This document shows, in pieces, positions 45,944-55,214 of a DNA stretch of 64,000 nt. The first letter of the stretch is position 1. Each line of letters opens with the position of its first letter. Under the pieces are notes generated by a model that searched no databases, was not told where the DNA came from, and saw nothing but the letters and a program-made list of their open reading frames with translations. Source of the DNA: Pseudomonas citronellolis (lineage in GTDB: Bacteria; Pseudomonadota; Gammaproteobacteria; Pseudomonadales; Pseudomonadaceae); NCBI RefSeq assembly GCF_900112375.1, contig NZ_FOLS01000002.1:255550-319549 (forward strand), given 5' to 3'. The position numbers and the translations under genes were made by a program.

Positions 45944-46876
45944 TCAATAGCCGCGGGTGAAGTCCACCTCGCCGCGCATGGGCTGCCCGGCCCAGAAGCG
46001 CGACAGGTTCTCGCGGAACAGTTCCACCATCGGCCCCGGCAGCGTCGGCGCGGCGGTGTGGCCGGTGAGCAGCAGGCGCGGCGCGCTCCAGAACGGGTGC
46101 TGCGGCGGCAGCGGCTCCTGGCGGCAGACGTCGATGACGGCGCCGGCCAGACGGTTGCTTTCCAGGGCGCTGACCAGGTCGGCATCGACCACCGCGACGC
46201 CACGCCCGGCGTTGATGAACAGCGCCGAGGGCTTCATCCGCTGGAACAGCGCCAGGTCGAAGATGTCCTGGGTATCCGGGGTGTCGGGCAGCAGGTTGAC
46301 CACGTAGTCGGCAGTCTCCACCAGACGCGGCAACTCGGCCAGCGAACCCACCCGCTGGAACGGCTGCAGCGGCCGCGGCGTGCGCGCCACGCCGGTCAGC
46401 TCGACGCCGAAGGCCGCCAGCATGTGCGCCACGGCCAGGCCGATCTCGCCGGTGCCCACCAGCAGCACGTGGCGGCCACGCAGGCTGCCGGGGGCGCGGT
46501 CGTCCCACTGGCTGCCGACCTGGCTGGCCAGGCGGCCGAGGAACTGGCGCTCGTGGGCCAGCATGTAGGTCAGCAGGTATTCGCTCATCACCTGGCCGAA
46601 GATGCCCACCGCGCGGCTCAGCGCGTAGTCCTTGGGCAGGTCGTCGGCCAGCAGCGGGGTGATGCCGGCCCAAGTGGACTGCACCCAGACGGGGTGCACG
46701 CCCTTGCGCAGCAGTTGCGCCACAAGGTCGGGCTCGCCCAGCCACACGGGACATTCGGCGGCGGCCTCGACGAGGTTGTCGGGTTTGTCGCCGGACACCA
46801 CGCTGAGGCTGGGCTCGGCAGCCATGGTCAGCGCGGCGTAGAGGGTGTGTTCGCGATCGAGGATGAGCAGGCGCAT
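45944..46876 (-). CDS. D-2-hydroxyacid dehydrogenase
   Basis: The 310-aa protein has a Rossmann NAD(P) loop LLVGTGEIGLAVAHML (GxGxxG), then NLLPDTPDT and INAGRGVAVVDADLV. The usual catalytic Arg position reads DVCRQEPLPPQHPFW, which also holds the Glu of the Arg/Glu/His set, and the His is in LLTGHTAAPT. It reduces 2-oxo acids such as glyoxylate or hydroxypyruvate. The length is typical of the GhrA-type subgroup. The start has no clear ribosome site. Confidence 0.87.
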   Translation of the reverse strand: MRLLILDREHTLYAALTMAAEPSLSVVSGDKPDNLVEAAAECPVWLGEPDLVAQLLRKGVHPVWVQSTWAGITPLLADDLPKDYALSRAVGIFGQVMSEYLLTYMLAHERQFLGRLASQVGSQWDDRAPGSLRGRHVLLVGTGEIGLAVAHMLAAFGVELTGVARTPRPLQPFQRVGSLAELPRLVETADYVVNLLPDTPDTQDIFDLALFQRMKPSALFINAGRGVAVVDADLVSALESNRLAGAVIDVCRQEPLPPQHPFWSAPRLLLTGHTAAPTLPGPMVELFRENLSRFWAGQPMRGEVDFTRGY

Positions 46877-47104
46877 GGTCTAGATCGCACCGGGGTGGCA
46901 AGGCGTAGGCACGTTGATTGGCATTGTCGTTATCGTCCCTGCATGCAGCGGCGATTTTTTGCGAGTTGAACGAAGGGCCTGTAGACCGGCAGGAAGCCCA
47001 GGCGTTCCGCTTACTCAGGCAATTTCTGACGCAATAATGCTCTTGAGCCTACAACTTGCACAGCAATTTCGTACCAATTCGCGACAGCGACGACTTTTCG
47101 ACGC

Positions 47105-47398
47105 TTACAACGGATCGTTCATGCGCAGCAACTCTTCCGGCAGGTGCTCGATGTATTCCTCCTCCACTGGAGGCATCTGCAGGTGGAAACCCTGCTTCTC
47201 GATGTTCTCCAGCACCTTGTGGATATCTTCGCGGGCCAGCTTGCGCTCGGGGCTGAGCACCAGGTCGAAGGCGTGCTGCGGCGCGCCGAACGCCGCCAGC
47301 AGCGCCTCGGGCACGCGGCTCAGGGCCTCGCGCTTGTCGACGTACAGGTACATCTCGTTCTTGCGCGGGCTCTTGTAGATGGAGCAGATGCGTTTCAT
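47105..47398 (-). CDS. ycgL: YcgL domain protein
   Basis: The 97-aa protein matches the YcgL fold ([31 protein letters not shown], then [22 protein letters not shown]). Function is unknown in the family. The ATG overlaps the rnd stop (ATGA), and CCGGAGAAACC inside rnd serves as its ribosome site, so the two are translated together. Confidence 0.9.
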   Translation of the reverse strand: MKRICSIYKSPRKNEMYLYVDKREALSRVPEALLAAFGAPQHAFDLVLSPERKLAREDIHKVLENIEKQGFHLQMPPVEEEYIEHLPEELLRMNDPL

Positions 47399-48528
47399 GG
47401 TTTCTCCGGGGCGGCCAGGCAGTCCAGCAGAGCCTGGCCCATCAGTTCACGACGCCAGCCCTGCAGGGAATCGGGCAGGCGGTAGGGGCCATCGGGGTAG
47501 CCGCTCTTGAGCAGCGCCTCGAGAATCTTCTTGCGCAGCATCAGCTCCGGGGCCATGCCCTGGCGCTCGGCCTCGCGCTGGCCGACCTCGCGCAGTTGCT
47601 TGAGCAGCGGCGTCACCTCGCGCGGCAACGGCTCGGGCAGCGGCTCGGGCCATTGCTCGGCGGGCTGCGCGGCGGCGTGGGCGAGCAGCGCCAGCAGGGT
47701 GTCGCCGTCCTGGCGCACGGTGCGCGGGTGCATCTCGTCGATGCGCGACAGCGCCAGCTTGTCCTTCGGCTGCAGGCGCGCCAGCGGCCACAGCGTCTGC
47801 TCGCGCAGGATGCGGTTGCGCGGCTGGTTGCGCAGGCGCGCCTGCTCCTCGCGCCAGGCGCAGAGTTCACGCAGCACGGCGAGCTGCTGCGGGGCCAGCT
47901 TCCAGGCCAGCTTGACGTCGCGCCAGGCCTGGCGCGGGTCGCTGACGCGGGTCTGGTTGGCGACCAGGTCGGCGCCGTCGGCCAGCAGCCAGGCCAGCTT
48001 GTGCTCGGGCAGGCGCGGCGCCAGCTTCACGTAGACCTCGGCCAGGTGCTGCACGTCCTCGGCGGCGTAGCGCACCTGCATGTCGGTCAGCGGGCGCTGC
48101 AGCCAGTCCGAACGCGTCTCGTCCTTGGGCAGGTCCAGGCCGAGGATTTCCAGCACCAGCTTGGAGTAGCCCATGGAATGCGCCATGCCCAGGTAGGCGG
48201 CGGCCAGCTGGGTGTCGAACAGCGGCTGCGGCAGGCTGCCGGTCAGGCGCTGGAAGACTTCCAGGTCCTCGCCGCAGGCATGGAACACCTTGACCACCGA
48301 GGACGCCTCCAGCACCTCGGCGAAGGGCGACCAGTCGCGGATCAGCAGCGGGTCGATCAGCCACGCCCGCTCGCCGTCGCCGACCTGCACCAGGCCGGCT
48401 TCGGGGTAAAAGGTATCGACGCGCATGAACTCGGTATCGAGTGCCAGGTACGGCCGTTGTTTCCAGTCCCGGCATTGCTGCGCCAGGCTGGCATCGTCGC
48501 GGATCCACCGGATATCGAGGGCGCTCAC
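47395..48528 (-). CDS. rnd: Ribonuclease D
   Basis: The 377-aa protein has the DEDD exonuclease motifs ([44 protein letters not shown]) and C-terminal HRDC helices ([22 protein letters not shown]). It trims 3' ends of tRNA and other RNAs. I chose the GTG at 48528, since AAGGAG is 6 bases before it. The ATG at 48534 abuts that site too closely. Confidence 0.92.
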   Translation of the reverse strand: MSALDIRWIRDDASLAQQCRDWKQRPYLALDTEFMRVDTFYPEAGLVQVGDGERAWLIDPLLIRDWSPFAEVLEASSVVKVFHACGEDLEVFQRLTGSLPQPLFDTQLAAAYLGMAHSMGYSKLVLEILGLDLPKDETRSDWLQRPLTDMQVRYAAEDVQHLAEVYVKLAPRLPEHKLAWLLADGADLVANQTRVSDPRQAWRDVKLAWKLAPQQLAVLRELCAWREEQARLRNQPRNRILREQTLWPLARLQPKDKLALSRIDEMHPRTVRQDGDTLLALLAHAAAQPAEQWPEPLPEPLPREVTPLLKQLREVGQREAERQGMAPELMLRKKILEALLKSGYPDGPYRLPDSLQGWRRELMGQALLDCLAAPEKP

Positions 48529-48666
48529 GAACATCTCCTTGCTTCACGTGGAGCGCAGTATATCGGGCTGGATGATGTCCGAGCATTCCGCTTTTGCTTG
48601 CAAGGCTGTACAGATGCGAACGAAGGCTTATCTTTCCTGCCCCAGGAACCCCGACAAGAAGCCTTC

Positions 48667-49728
48667 ATGATGAAGAAACTCGCAAGCCTGCTGGTACTGC
48701 TGATCGCCGCCGCCGCGGTCTACCTCGCCATCACCCCCAGCCCCATCGACCCCGTGGCCTGGAACCCGCCGCCGGCGCCGCCGATGACCGGCGTGCTGGA
48801 ACCCAACGACACCCTGATGAAGGCCGAACTGCTCGGCCTGGGCCAGGTGAAGGGCCCGGAAGACACCGCGGTGGACGCCCAGGGCCGCGTCTACGCCGGC
48901 CTGGACGACGGCCGCGTGGTGCGCCTGGACAACGGCCAGGTCAGCACCTTCGCCGAGACCGGCGGCCGCCCGCTGGGCATGGACTTCGACGCCCAGGGCA
49001 ACCTGATCGTCGCCGACGCCTGGAAGGGCCTGCTGAAGATCGACGCGCAGGGCAAGATCACGGTGCTCAGCACCGAGGCCGACGGCCTGCCCTTCGCCTT
49101 CGCCGACGACCTGGACATCGCCAGCGACGGGCGCATCTACTTCAGCGACGCCTCCAGCCGCTTCCACCAGCCCGACTACATCCTCGACTACCTGGAGACC
49201 CGCCCCCACGGCCGCCTGCTGCGCTACGACCCGGCGAGCGGCAAGACCGAGGTGCTGCTCAAGGACCTGTACTTCGCCAACGGCGTGACGCTGTCGGCCA
49301 ACGAGGACTTCGTGCTGGTCAACGAGACCTACCGCTACCGTATCGCCCGCTACTGGCTGAAAGGCCCGAAGGCCGGGCAGCAGGACATCTTCATCGACAA
49401 CCTGCCGGGGCTGCCGGACAACCTCCAGGGCGACCGCAAGGGCACCTTCTGGGTGGCCCTGCCGACGCCGCGCAAGGCCGACGCCGACTTCATCCTCGGC
49501 CAGCCCTGGCTCAAGCGCCAGTTGACCAAGCTGCCGCGCGCGCTGCTGCCCAAGCCGGTGCCCTACGGCCTGGTCATCGCCGTGGACGAGAACGGCCAGA
49601 TCGTGCGCAGCCTGCACGACACCAGCGGCCAGCACCTGCGCATGATCACCTCGGCCAAGCCGGTGGGCGACTACCTCTACTTCGGCAGCCTGGAAAACGA
49701 CCGCATCGGCCGCCTGAAGATTCGCTGA
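48667..49728 (+). CDS. SMP-30/strictosidine synthase-like beta-propeller protein
   Basis: The 353-aa protein has an N-terminal membrane anchor (KLASLLVLLIAAAAVYLAI). A six-bladed propeller follows, with GPEDTAVDAQGRVYAGLDDGRVVRL, NLIVADAWKGLLKI, YFSDASSRF and NGVTLSANEDFVLVNETYRYRIARYWL, typical of strictosidine synthase-like/APMAP proteins. These are lactonase or hydrolase relatives. The activity here is unknown. Faces the periplasm if anchored. Divergent from rnd. ATGs at 48667 and 48670 are both possible. Confidence 0.83.
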   Translation: MMKKLASLLVLLIAAAAVYLAITPSPIDPVAWNPPPAPPMTGVLEPNDTLMKAELLGLGQVKGPEDTAVDAQGRVYAGLDDGRVVRLDNGQVSTFAETGGRPLGMDFDAQGNLIVADAWKGLLKIDAQGKITVLSTEADGLPFAFADDLDIASDGRIYFSDASSRFHQPDYILDYLETRPHGRLLRYDPASGKTEVLLKDLYFANGVTLSANEDFVLVNETYRYRIARYWLKGPKAGQQDIFIDNLPGLPDNLQGDRKGTFWVALPTPRKADADFILGQPWLKRQLTKLPRALLPKPVPYGLVIAVDENGQIVRSLHDTSGQHLRMITSAKPVGDYLYFGSLENDRIGRLKIR

Positions 49729-49734
49729 AGCGCC

Positions 49735-50532
49735 TCAACCCAGCGCCAGCGGCTCCTCGCGGGCCGCTTCGGCGCATTTCGCGGCGCCCGGCTCCAGCAG
49801 TTCCTGCATGCGCCCGCGCACCTCGCCCATCAGGGCATCCAGGCTCTGCCCGTGGAAGGCCGCGGCGTCCACCGGGCGGCCCACCAGCAGGTCCACCGGC
49901 TGGCCCAGGTTGAGGTCGAAGGTGCGCGCCGGCAGCACCCGGTGGATGCCGCGGATGGCCACCGGGATGATCACCGCATCGGTGTCCAGCGCCAGGCGGA
50001 AGCAGCCCTTCTTGAACGGCAGCAGGCGCCCGTCGTCCGAGCGGGTGCCTTCCGGCGCCGCCCACAGCACTATGCCGCTCTCCATCATTTGCCGCGCGCG
50101 CTGCAGGTCGGCGCGGGCGCGCTGGCTGTTGTGCCGGTCGATGGAGGGGAACTCGGCGGCGCGCATGGCCCGGCCGAGCACCGGGATGCGGTACAGCTCA
50201 CTCTTGGCCAGCATGCGGATCGAGCCGGGCAGCGCGGCGAAGCTGGCCGGGATGTCGTAGTGGCTGGAGTGGTTGCAGAGGATCATGTAGCGCCGCCCGT
50301 CGCCGAAGTCCGGCAGGGCCCCGTGCACGCTCAGGCGCATGCGCACCAGGCGCAGCAGCAGGCCCGACCACTGGCGGGTGTAGCGGTCCACGCGCTCGCG
50401 GCGCAGGCGGCCGATGGTGGCCAGGGACAGCACCAGTAGGCTGTAGTAGAGGGTGATCAGGCCGGTCGCCAGGGCGATGGCGCAGACGCGCGCCCGCGAG
50501 GCCGCCTGGGTCGCCGGTTGCAGACTGAACAT
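49735..50532 (-). CDS. 1-acyl-sn-glycerol-3-phosphate acyltransferase (PlsC-like)
   Basis: The 265-aa protein has a membrane segment near the start (VCAIALATGLITLYYSLLVLSLATI), the catalytic NHSSHYD (HX4D), LYRIPVLGRAMRAAEFPSIDR and the phosphate-binding EGTRSDDGRLLPFKKG. It transfers an acyl group to lysophosphatidate or a related acceptor at the inner membrane. The start at 50532 has TGGAG 9 bases before. Earlier ATGs (50547, 50592) lie in the promoter region shared with the divergent sulfurtransferase gene. Confidence 0.88.
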   Translation of the reverse strand: MFSLQPATQAASRARVCAIALATGLITLYYSLLVLSLATIGRLRRERVDRYTRQWSGLLLRLVRMRLSVHGALPDFGDGRRYMILCNHSSHYDIPASFAALPGSIRMLAKSELYRIPVLGRAMRAAEFPSIDRHNSQRARADLQRARQMMESGIVLWAAPEGTRSDDGRLLPFKKGCFRLALDTDAVIIPVAIRGIHRVLPARTFDLNLGQPVDLLVGRPVDAAAFHGQSLDALMGEVRGRMQELLEPGAAKCAEAAREEPLALG

Positions 50533-50638
50533 GGGCGAAAACTCCATCGGATCGAAGAAAGCCGCCGCGAACCGGCGTTTTCCATTGCACAAGCCTTATG
50601 ATGCGCGAGGAAACCGTCACGACACAGGAACCCGAACG

Positions 50639-51493
50639 ATGTCACTCGCCCGCCTGCTCAGCCCGCAACAACTGGCAGCCCGCCTGGACGAACCCGGCCT
50701 GCTGATCCTCGACTGCCGCTTCGCCCTGGACGACCCGGGCTACGGCGCCCGCGTGTTCGCCGAGAACCACATTCCCGGCGCCCAGTACGCCGACCTCGAA
50801 CGCGACCTCTCGGCCCCGGTGGTCAAGGGCGTGACCGGCCGCCACCCGCTGCCCGACGCCGACGCGCTGATCCAGCGCCTGCGCGCCTGGGGCCTGGACA
50901 ACAGCGACGAGGTGGTGCTCTACGACGACGGCCCCGGCGCCTTCGCCGCCCGCGCCTGGTGGCTGCTGCTGTGGCTGGGCAAGCGCGACGGCGTGTACCT
51001 GCTCGACGGCGGCATGAACGCCTGGCGCGCCGCCGGCCTGCCGCTGACCACCGCCGAGCCGGCGGTGCCGACGGGCGCCTTCCACGGCGAGCCGGACAAC
51101 GGCCTGCTGATCGACGCCGGCGAACTCTCGGCGCTGCTGGCCGACCCGCAGCTGCCGCTGATCGACGCCCGCGCCGAGCCGCGCTTCCGCGGCGAGGTGG
51201 AGCCCATCGACCCGGTCGCCGGGCACATCCCCGGCGCGCAGTGCGCGGCCTTCACCGACAACCTCGGCAGCGACGGCCGCTTCCTGCCGCCGGCGCAGTT
51301 GCACCAGCGCTTCGCCCACCTGCTGCGCGGCCGTCCGGCCCAGGAGCTGGTGGCCTACTGCGGTTCCGGCGTCACCGCTTGCCACAACCTGTTCGCCCTG
51401 AGCCTGGCCGGCTATCCCCTGGGCCGCCTCTATGCCGGCTCCTGGAGCGAGTGGATCACCGACCCGCGGCACCCGGTGGCCACCGGCGCCTGA
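50639..51493 (+). CDS. sseA: 3-mercaptopyruvate/thiosulfate sulfurtransferase
   Basis: The 284-aa protein has two rhodanese domains. The N-terminal inactive one contains VLYDDGPGAFAARAWWLLLWLG. The C-terminal catalytic loop reads YCGSGVTAC, with CGSGVT being the mercaptopyruvate-type signature. It transfers sulfur to cyanide or thiol acceptors. CACAGGAACCCGAACG precedes ATG. Divergent from the acyltransferase gene. Confidence 0.88.
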   Translation: MSLARLLSPQQLAARLDEPGLLILDCRFALDDPGYGARVFAENHIPGAQYADLERDLSAPVVKGVTGRHPLPDADALIQRLRAWGLDNSDEVVLYDDGPGAFAARAWWLLLWLGKRDGVYLLDGGMNAWRAAGLPLTTAEPAVPTGAFHGEPDNGLLIDAGELSALLADPQLPLIDARAEPRFRGEVEPIDPVAGHIPGAQCAAFTDNLGSDGRFLPPAQLHQRFAHLLRGRPAQELVAYCGSGVTACHNLFALSLAGYPLGRLYAGSWSEWITDPRHPVATGA

Positions 51494-51743
51494 CGCCCCC
51501 GCCCAGGCCGCGGCTGACGCGGCCTGGGGTTCCTTCCCCGGCACAGTAACCCGCTATCGATTAATCACATCGAGGAATATGCCTGGGCCACAGAAAGTCA
51601 AAACAATTTAAAAACAGTCCTTTACAGCGGGTTTATCGCACTACACTTCAAATCGAGCGGCTAAGTCCGCTTACGGCGGGGCCCAGGAGAACATCAGAAG
51701 CTGCCAAGACGCCCAGCCCCGCCGTTCATTGAGGGACAAGACC

Positions 51744-52223
51744 ATGGGAATCGCCGCCTGCGACCTGCGACAGCACGTCATCCGGCCCACCCTGCTGTAC
51801 CTGGAACGTCACAGCGGGGAGGCCGAGGCGCTGTTGCTGGGAGCGGCGGCCTGTCAATCGGCGCTTGGCAGCAGCCTGGACAATGGCCGCGGACACGGCC
51901 TGTTCCGCATCGACGAATACCGCCACCAGCAGCTCTGGGACCGCTACCTGGCCCTGGACCCGAACCTCGCCAGCCGCGTACGCGGCCTGGCCAGCCAGCA
52001 CGCCTTCCTCGACGCCCCGCACCTGGAACTGACCGTGAACCTGCGCTACAGCACCGCCATCGCCTGGATGCTGGTGGAGGCCGAACGCCTGCCACTGCCC
52101 GCCCCCACCGATCACCTCGGCCAGGCCAGGGTCTGGCGGCGGGTGTTCCAGCCCCACGGCCACCTGCGTGATTTCCTCGACGCCTGGCAGGCGTACATAG
52201 GCGATCCACTGCTCGCCGCCTGA
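51744..52223 (+). CDS. Hypothetical protein with a lysozyme-like motif
   Basis: The 159-aa protein has no signal peptide or membrane segment. The region LLLGAAACQSALGSSLDNGRGHGLFRIDEYRHQQLWD resembles the transglycosylase-like motif of a phage and bacterial family that reads AAQES...G.ALG.FQMEP. Here the expected Glu-Ser is Gln-Ser, so lytic activity is doubtful. GAGGGACAAGACC precedes ATG. The 250 bp upstream are AT-rich and include TTTACA and TACACT at a 15-bp spacing, a possible promoter. It lies 175 bp before the fadL-like gene. Confidence 0.7.
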   Translation: MGIAACDLRQHVIRPTLLYLERHSGEAEALLLGAAACQSALGSSLDNGRGHGLFRIDEYRHQQLWDRYLALDPNLASRVRGLASQHAFLDAPHLELTVNLRYSTAIAWMLVEAERLPLPAPTDHLGQARVWRRVFQPHGHLRDFLDAWQAYIGDPLLAA

Positions 52224-52398
52224 TCGCGATCAATGACCGATCAGTCAACTTTCATTTACATACATTAACGAAGGGAAAACCTCGCACAAGGACGGCACTT
52301 TACGCGCAAATGCCCGATATAGAGCCCCCAGAGGTACTACCAAAGGCCTGGGAATCTTGGTAGCTTGCGCGCCGTTGACCACAGGAGTTGCTCTTACA

Positions 52399-53676
52399 AT
52401 GAAAACAACATGGCTCAAAACCACTCTCGCACTGACGATTAGCGCTGCCTCTGCCCAGGCCCTGGCCAACGGCATCGCCATCAACGAACAAAGCGCCAGC
52501 GGCGCCGGCACCGCCTACGCGGGCCGTGCCTCCTCCGCGCTCGACGCCAGCACCATCTACGGCAACCCGGCCGGCCTGTCCAAGCTCAAGCGCACCGAAG
52601 TCAGCGGCGGTCTGGCCGTCGTCGACGCCAAGGACGACATCAGCCAGGCCCACGGTGGCGGCACCGGCACCAACAAGGGCGACTCCGTGCCCCTGGCCGC
52701 CGTTCCGTTCGGCTACTTCTCCACGCCGATCAACGAAGACTTCACCTTCGGCCTGGGCATCTACGTGCCCTACGGCATCATCAACGACTACGAAAGCAGC
52801 TTCCAGGGCCGCGCCCACGGCTCCTACAGCAAGGTCCAGGTGATCACCGTCCAGCCGACCATCGCCTACAAGTTCAACGATGTCGTGTCGGTCGGCTTCG
52901 GCCCCACCTTCAACCGCATCGACGGCAAGCTGGAGAACTACCTGGCCACCGCCGGCCTGGCCGGCGCCGCCAACGACACCAAGATCAGCATCAAGGGCGA
53001 CGACACCGCCATCGGCTACAACGTCGGCGTGCTGGTCACCCCGACCGACAGCACCAGCCTGGGCCTGACCTACCACTCCAAGGTCGACTACCACCTGGGC
53101 GGCCACACCACCGTGTCCGGCTCGCCGCTGGGCCTGTTCGACTCGCGCATGGACGCCAAGCTGGACATCACCCTGCCGGAATCGGTGGACATGTCCATCA
53201 CCCAGAAGCTGGACGACAAGTGGACCGTGTACGGCGGCACCACCTGGACGCGCTGGAGCCGCCTGAAGGAAATCAGCGTGCGCAACCAGGGCGCCCCGGT
53301 CGCCCAGTTCAACACCATCGGCGAAGAGCTGAACTGGCAGGACACCTGGTCGGTGGCCGTCGGCACCTCCTACCAGCTGACCCCGGAATGGGTGCTGCGT
53401 ACCGGCTTCGCCTACGATCCGTCGCCGACCAGCAACGCGGACCGCAACGTGCGTATCCCGGTGGGCGATCGCAAGATCTTCACCCTGGGCGCCGGCTGGT
53501 CGCCGAACGCCGACCTGACCGTCGACGTGGCCTACGCCTACCTGTGGGAAAACACCGCGAGCGTGAACCAGCCTGACGGCCCGAGCGTCCTCGGCCTGAA
53601 CGTGCAGCCGGCCTACAGTGCCAAGTACGACAACAGCGCCCACGGCCTGACTGCGCAGGTGACCTATCGCTTCTGA
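52399..53676 (+). CDS. fadL: FadL-family outer membrane long-chain fatty acid transporter
   Basis: The 425-aa protein has a signal peptide (ends AQALA) followed by the FadL N-terminal plug (NGIAINEQSASGAGTAYAGRASSALDASTIYGNPAGLSKL, with the conserved NPAG). Many alternating beta strands then lead to a final LTAQVTYRF ending in Phe, the outer-membrane assembly signal. It takes up hydrophobic compounds. AGGAG precedes ATG at 52399. A strong terminator follows. Its P. aeruginosa counterpart appears to be PA1288. Confidence 0.9.
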   Translation: MKTTWLKTTLALTISAASAQALANGIAINEQSASGAGTAYAGRASSALDASTIYGNPAGLSKLKRTEVSGGLAVVDAKDDISQAHGGGTGTNKGDSVPLAAVPFGYFSTPINEDFTFGLGIYVPYGIINDYESSFQGRAHGSYSKVQVITVQPTIAYKFNDVVSVGFGPTFNRIDGKLENYLATAGLAGAANDTKISIKGDDTAIGYNVGVLVTPTDSTSLGLTYHSKVDYHLGGHTTVSGSPLGLFDSRMDAKLDITLPESVDMSITQKLDDKWTVYGGTTWTRWSRLKEISVRNQGAPVAQFNTIGEELNWQDTWSVAVGTSYQLTPEWVLRTGFAYDPSPTSNADRNVRIPVGDRKIFTLGAGWSPNADLTVDVAYAYLWENTASVNQPDGPSVLGLNVQPAYSAKYDNSAHGLTAQVTYRF

Positions 53677-53739
53677 CAGTTAGTCGCCAGCGCATGGGGA
53701 AAGCCGGGTAGATGTCCTGATGCTGTTCCCTTAAAAAGA

Positions 53740-53775
53740 ATGCCGTTTCTCTCCATGGGGGAAACGGCATTTTTT
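53740..53775 (+). terminator. Rho-independent terminator of the fadL-like gene
   Basis: AATGCCGTTTC (53740-53750) and GAAACGGCATT (53761-53771) pair over 11 bp, followed by a T-run (53770-53775). It lies 64 bases past the stop. Confidence 0.9.
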
Positions 53776-54478
53776 CATTTGGGATGGGGCTGTGGCTTCG
53801 CTTGCGAATCCTGATCCCTCGCTCCGATCCTCACCCCCCTCATTCCCGCGAACGCGGGAACCCAGAGACGTCTTGTTTGGGTGTGTTTGCGCCGCTTCGG
53901 CGTGCTCGGATGTTTTTTGTTTCGCCCCCTCGGGCGAGTCCCTTTTGTCAAACGGTGGAAGGCCACCCCCGCAAAAAGGAACCAAAAAGGCTTGCCCCGC
54001 ATACGGGCCCGACGGAGTCGGGCTACCCTCACGAACTCCCCCGCCACGGAGGCCCGCCCCGAGGGTACGTCCCTGTAGCCCGCGAGGCTCTCGCGACATC
54101 CATGTCGCATGACCTCCTGAGCGCCGGTTTCGCTCGGCCTTCTGAAGGGGCACTCCGGTGCGCTCGGATGTTTCTCTGGAAATCCGTAGGGCGCATAACG
54201 CCTACGGCGTTATCCGCCGAATCGCGGACGGAGTCCGCTCCTACGGTTCCAGGAAGCACGGGCGTAGGAGCAACTGTCTTGCCGGCTGCGCCAAGGCGCT
54301 TTTCGTAGGATGGGTTGAGCCTTGGCGAAACCCATGCGGCCGGGGTGATGGGTATCGCTTCGCTCAACGCCATCCTACGGGTCTGGTGTTTGCCGGAGGG
54401 CGTAGGAGCGGACTTTGTCCGCGATTGGATTCACCGAGCGCGCCAGACGCCCCGGTGGCACGAACGGCCTTTCCATCT
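53776..54478. repeat. Repeat-filled region between fadL and the glutathione peroxidase gene
   Basis: No gene is seen. Structured element copy 3 spans 53839-54184. It is followed by an ATAACG hairpin (54190-54218), a partial REP (about 54219-54270), a GTAGGATGGGTTGAGC...CTCAACGCCATCCTACG hairpin (54304-54379) and a REP half (54400-54425). The two flanking genes converge on the region. Confidence 0.8.
53839..54184. repeat. Large structured repeat, copy 3 (right end missing)
   Basis: The left inverted end (53839-53870) and core are present, but the right end is replaced at about 54184 by an ATAACG hairpin. Similarity to copy 1 extends about 35 bp outside the left end (GCTCCGATCC). Relative to copies 1 and 2, hairpin GCGAG/CTCGC (54082-54094) replaces a G-T pair by A-T, and GCAC-TCCG-GTGC (54150-54161) replaces two wobble pairs by Watson-Crick pairs. 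Confidence 0.8.
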
Positions 54479-55033
54479 TCACGGCTGGCTAGCGATCGCC
54501 TTCTCGATAGCCGCCTGCAAGGCCGGATCATCCGGCTTGGTCAGGCTGGGAAACTGCGCCACCACCTTGCCCTGGCGGTCCACCACGTACTTGTAGAAGT
54601 TCCAGCGCGGCGCCTGGTCGGCCTGGCGCGCCAGCTCGCGGAACAGCGGGATGGCGTCGTCGCCGCGCACCGGCTGCACCTGGGTCATGTTGAAGGTCAC
54701 GCCGTAGTTGCCGTAGCAGACCTGGGCGGTCTCGGCGGCGTCATCGGCCTCCTGCTTGAAGTCGTCCGAGGGCACGCCCAGCACTTCCAGGCCCTGGCCC
54801 TTGTAGCGCTGGTAGATCGCCTCCAGGCCCTTGAACTGTGGGGTGAAGCCGCAGTGGCTGGCGGTGTTGACCACCAGCAGCGGCTTGCCGGCGTAGAGCC
54901 CGCAGAGGTCGAGGTCGACCTTCGAGCGCAGCTTCTGCAGGTGCCCCTGCTGCGCCAGCAGCGGCGGGCAGTCGGCAGCCTGGGCGGCCAGGGGCAGGCA
55001 GCACAGCAGGCCGAGGAACAGGTAGCGGGACAT
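54479..55033 (-). CDS. Glutathione peroxidase family protein, exported
   Basis: The 184-aa protein has a signal peptide ([16 protein letters not shown]) and the peroxidase core [22 protein letters not shown], with the active Cys. It also has [12 protein letters not shown], where Gpx proteins usually have a Gln in NQF, and [22 protein letters not shown] with the Trp and Asn. It probably reduces peroxides in the periplasm, perhaps using thioredoxin-like donors. GAAGGAGAATCGCC precedes ATG at 55033. It follows the MFS/small-protein genes, as PA1287 follows PA1286. Confidence 0.87.
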   Translation of the reverse strand: MSRYLFLGLLCCLPLAAQAADCPPLLAQQGHLQKLRSKVDLDLCGLYAGKPLLVVNTASHCGFTPQFKGLEAIYQRYKGQGLEVLGVPSDDFKQEADDAAETAQVCYGNYGVTFNMTQVQPVRGDDAIPLFRELARQADQAPRWNFYKYVVDRQGKVVAQFPSLTKPDDPALQAAIEKAIASQP

Positions 55034-55091
55034 GGCGATTCTCCTTCTTCGATCGAAGGACGCTACTCCCCTGCCCCGCCCGCGGCAATCC

Positions 55092-55214
55092 TCAGAAGCA
55101 ATGGCCCAGGCCGGCCTGCAACAACGCCAGGCCACCATGCCGCCAGCCCCACCAGGCCAGGCCCAGCAGCGCCGCGGCCAGCACGGCCGCGCCCAGGCGC
55201 AATAGCGGCCTCAC
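55092..55214 (-). CDS. Small membrane protein (40 aa)
   Basis: This short frame starts at a GTG that overlaps the MFS stop (GTGA) and has GGAGGTAGC directly in front, an excellent ribosome site. It encodes a basic start (RPLLRLG), one membrane segment ([16 protein letters not shown]) and a short tail ending GLGHCF with one Cys. It ends 58 bp before the glutathione peroxidase start, on the same strand, so it is probably part of the MarR-MFS-Gpx unit. Function unknown. Possibly a small partner of the transporter. Confidence 0.7.
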   Translation of the reverse strand: MRPLLRLGAAVLAAALLGLAWWGWRHGGLALLQAGLGHCF

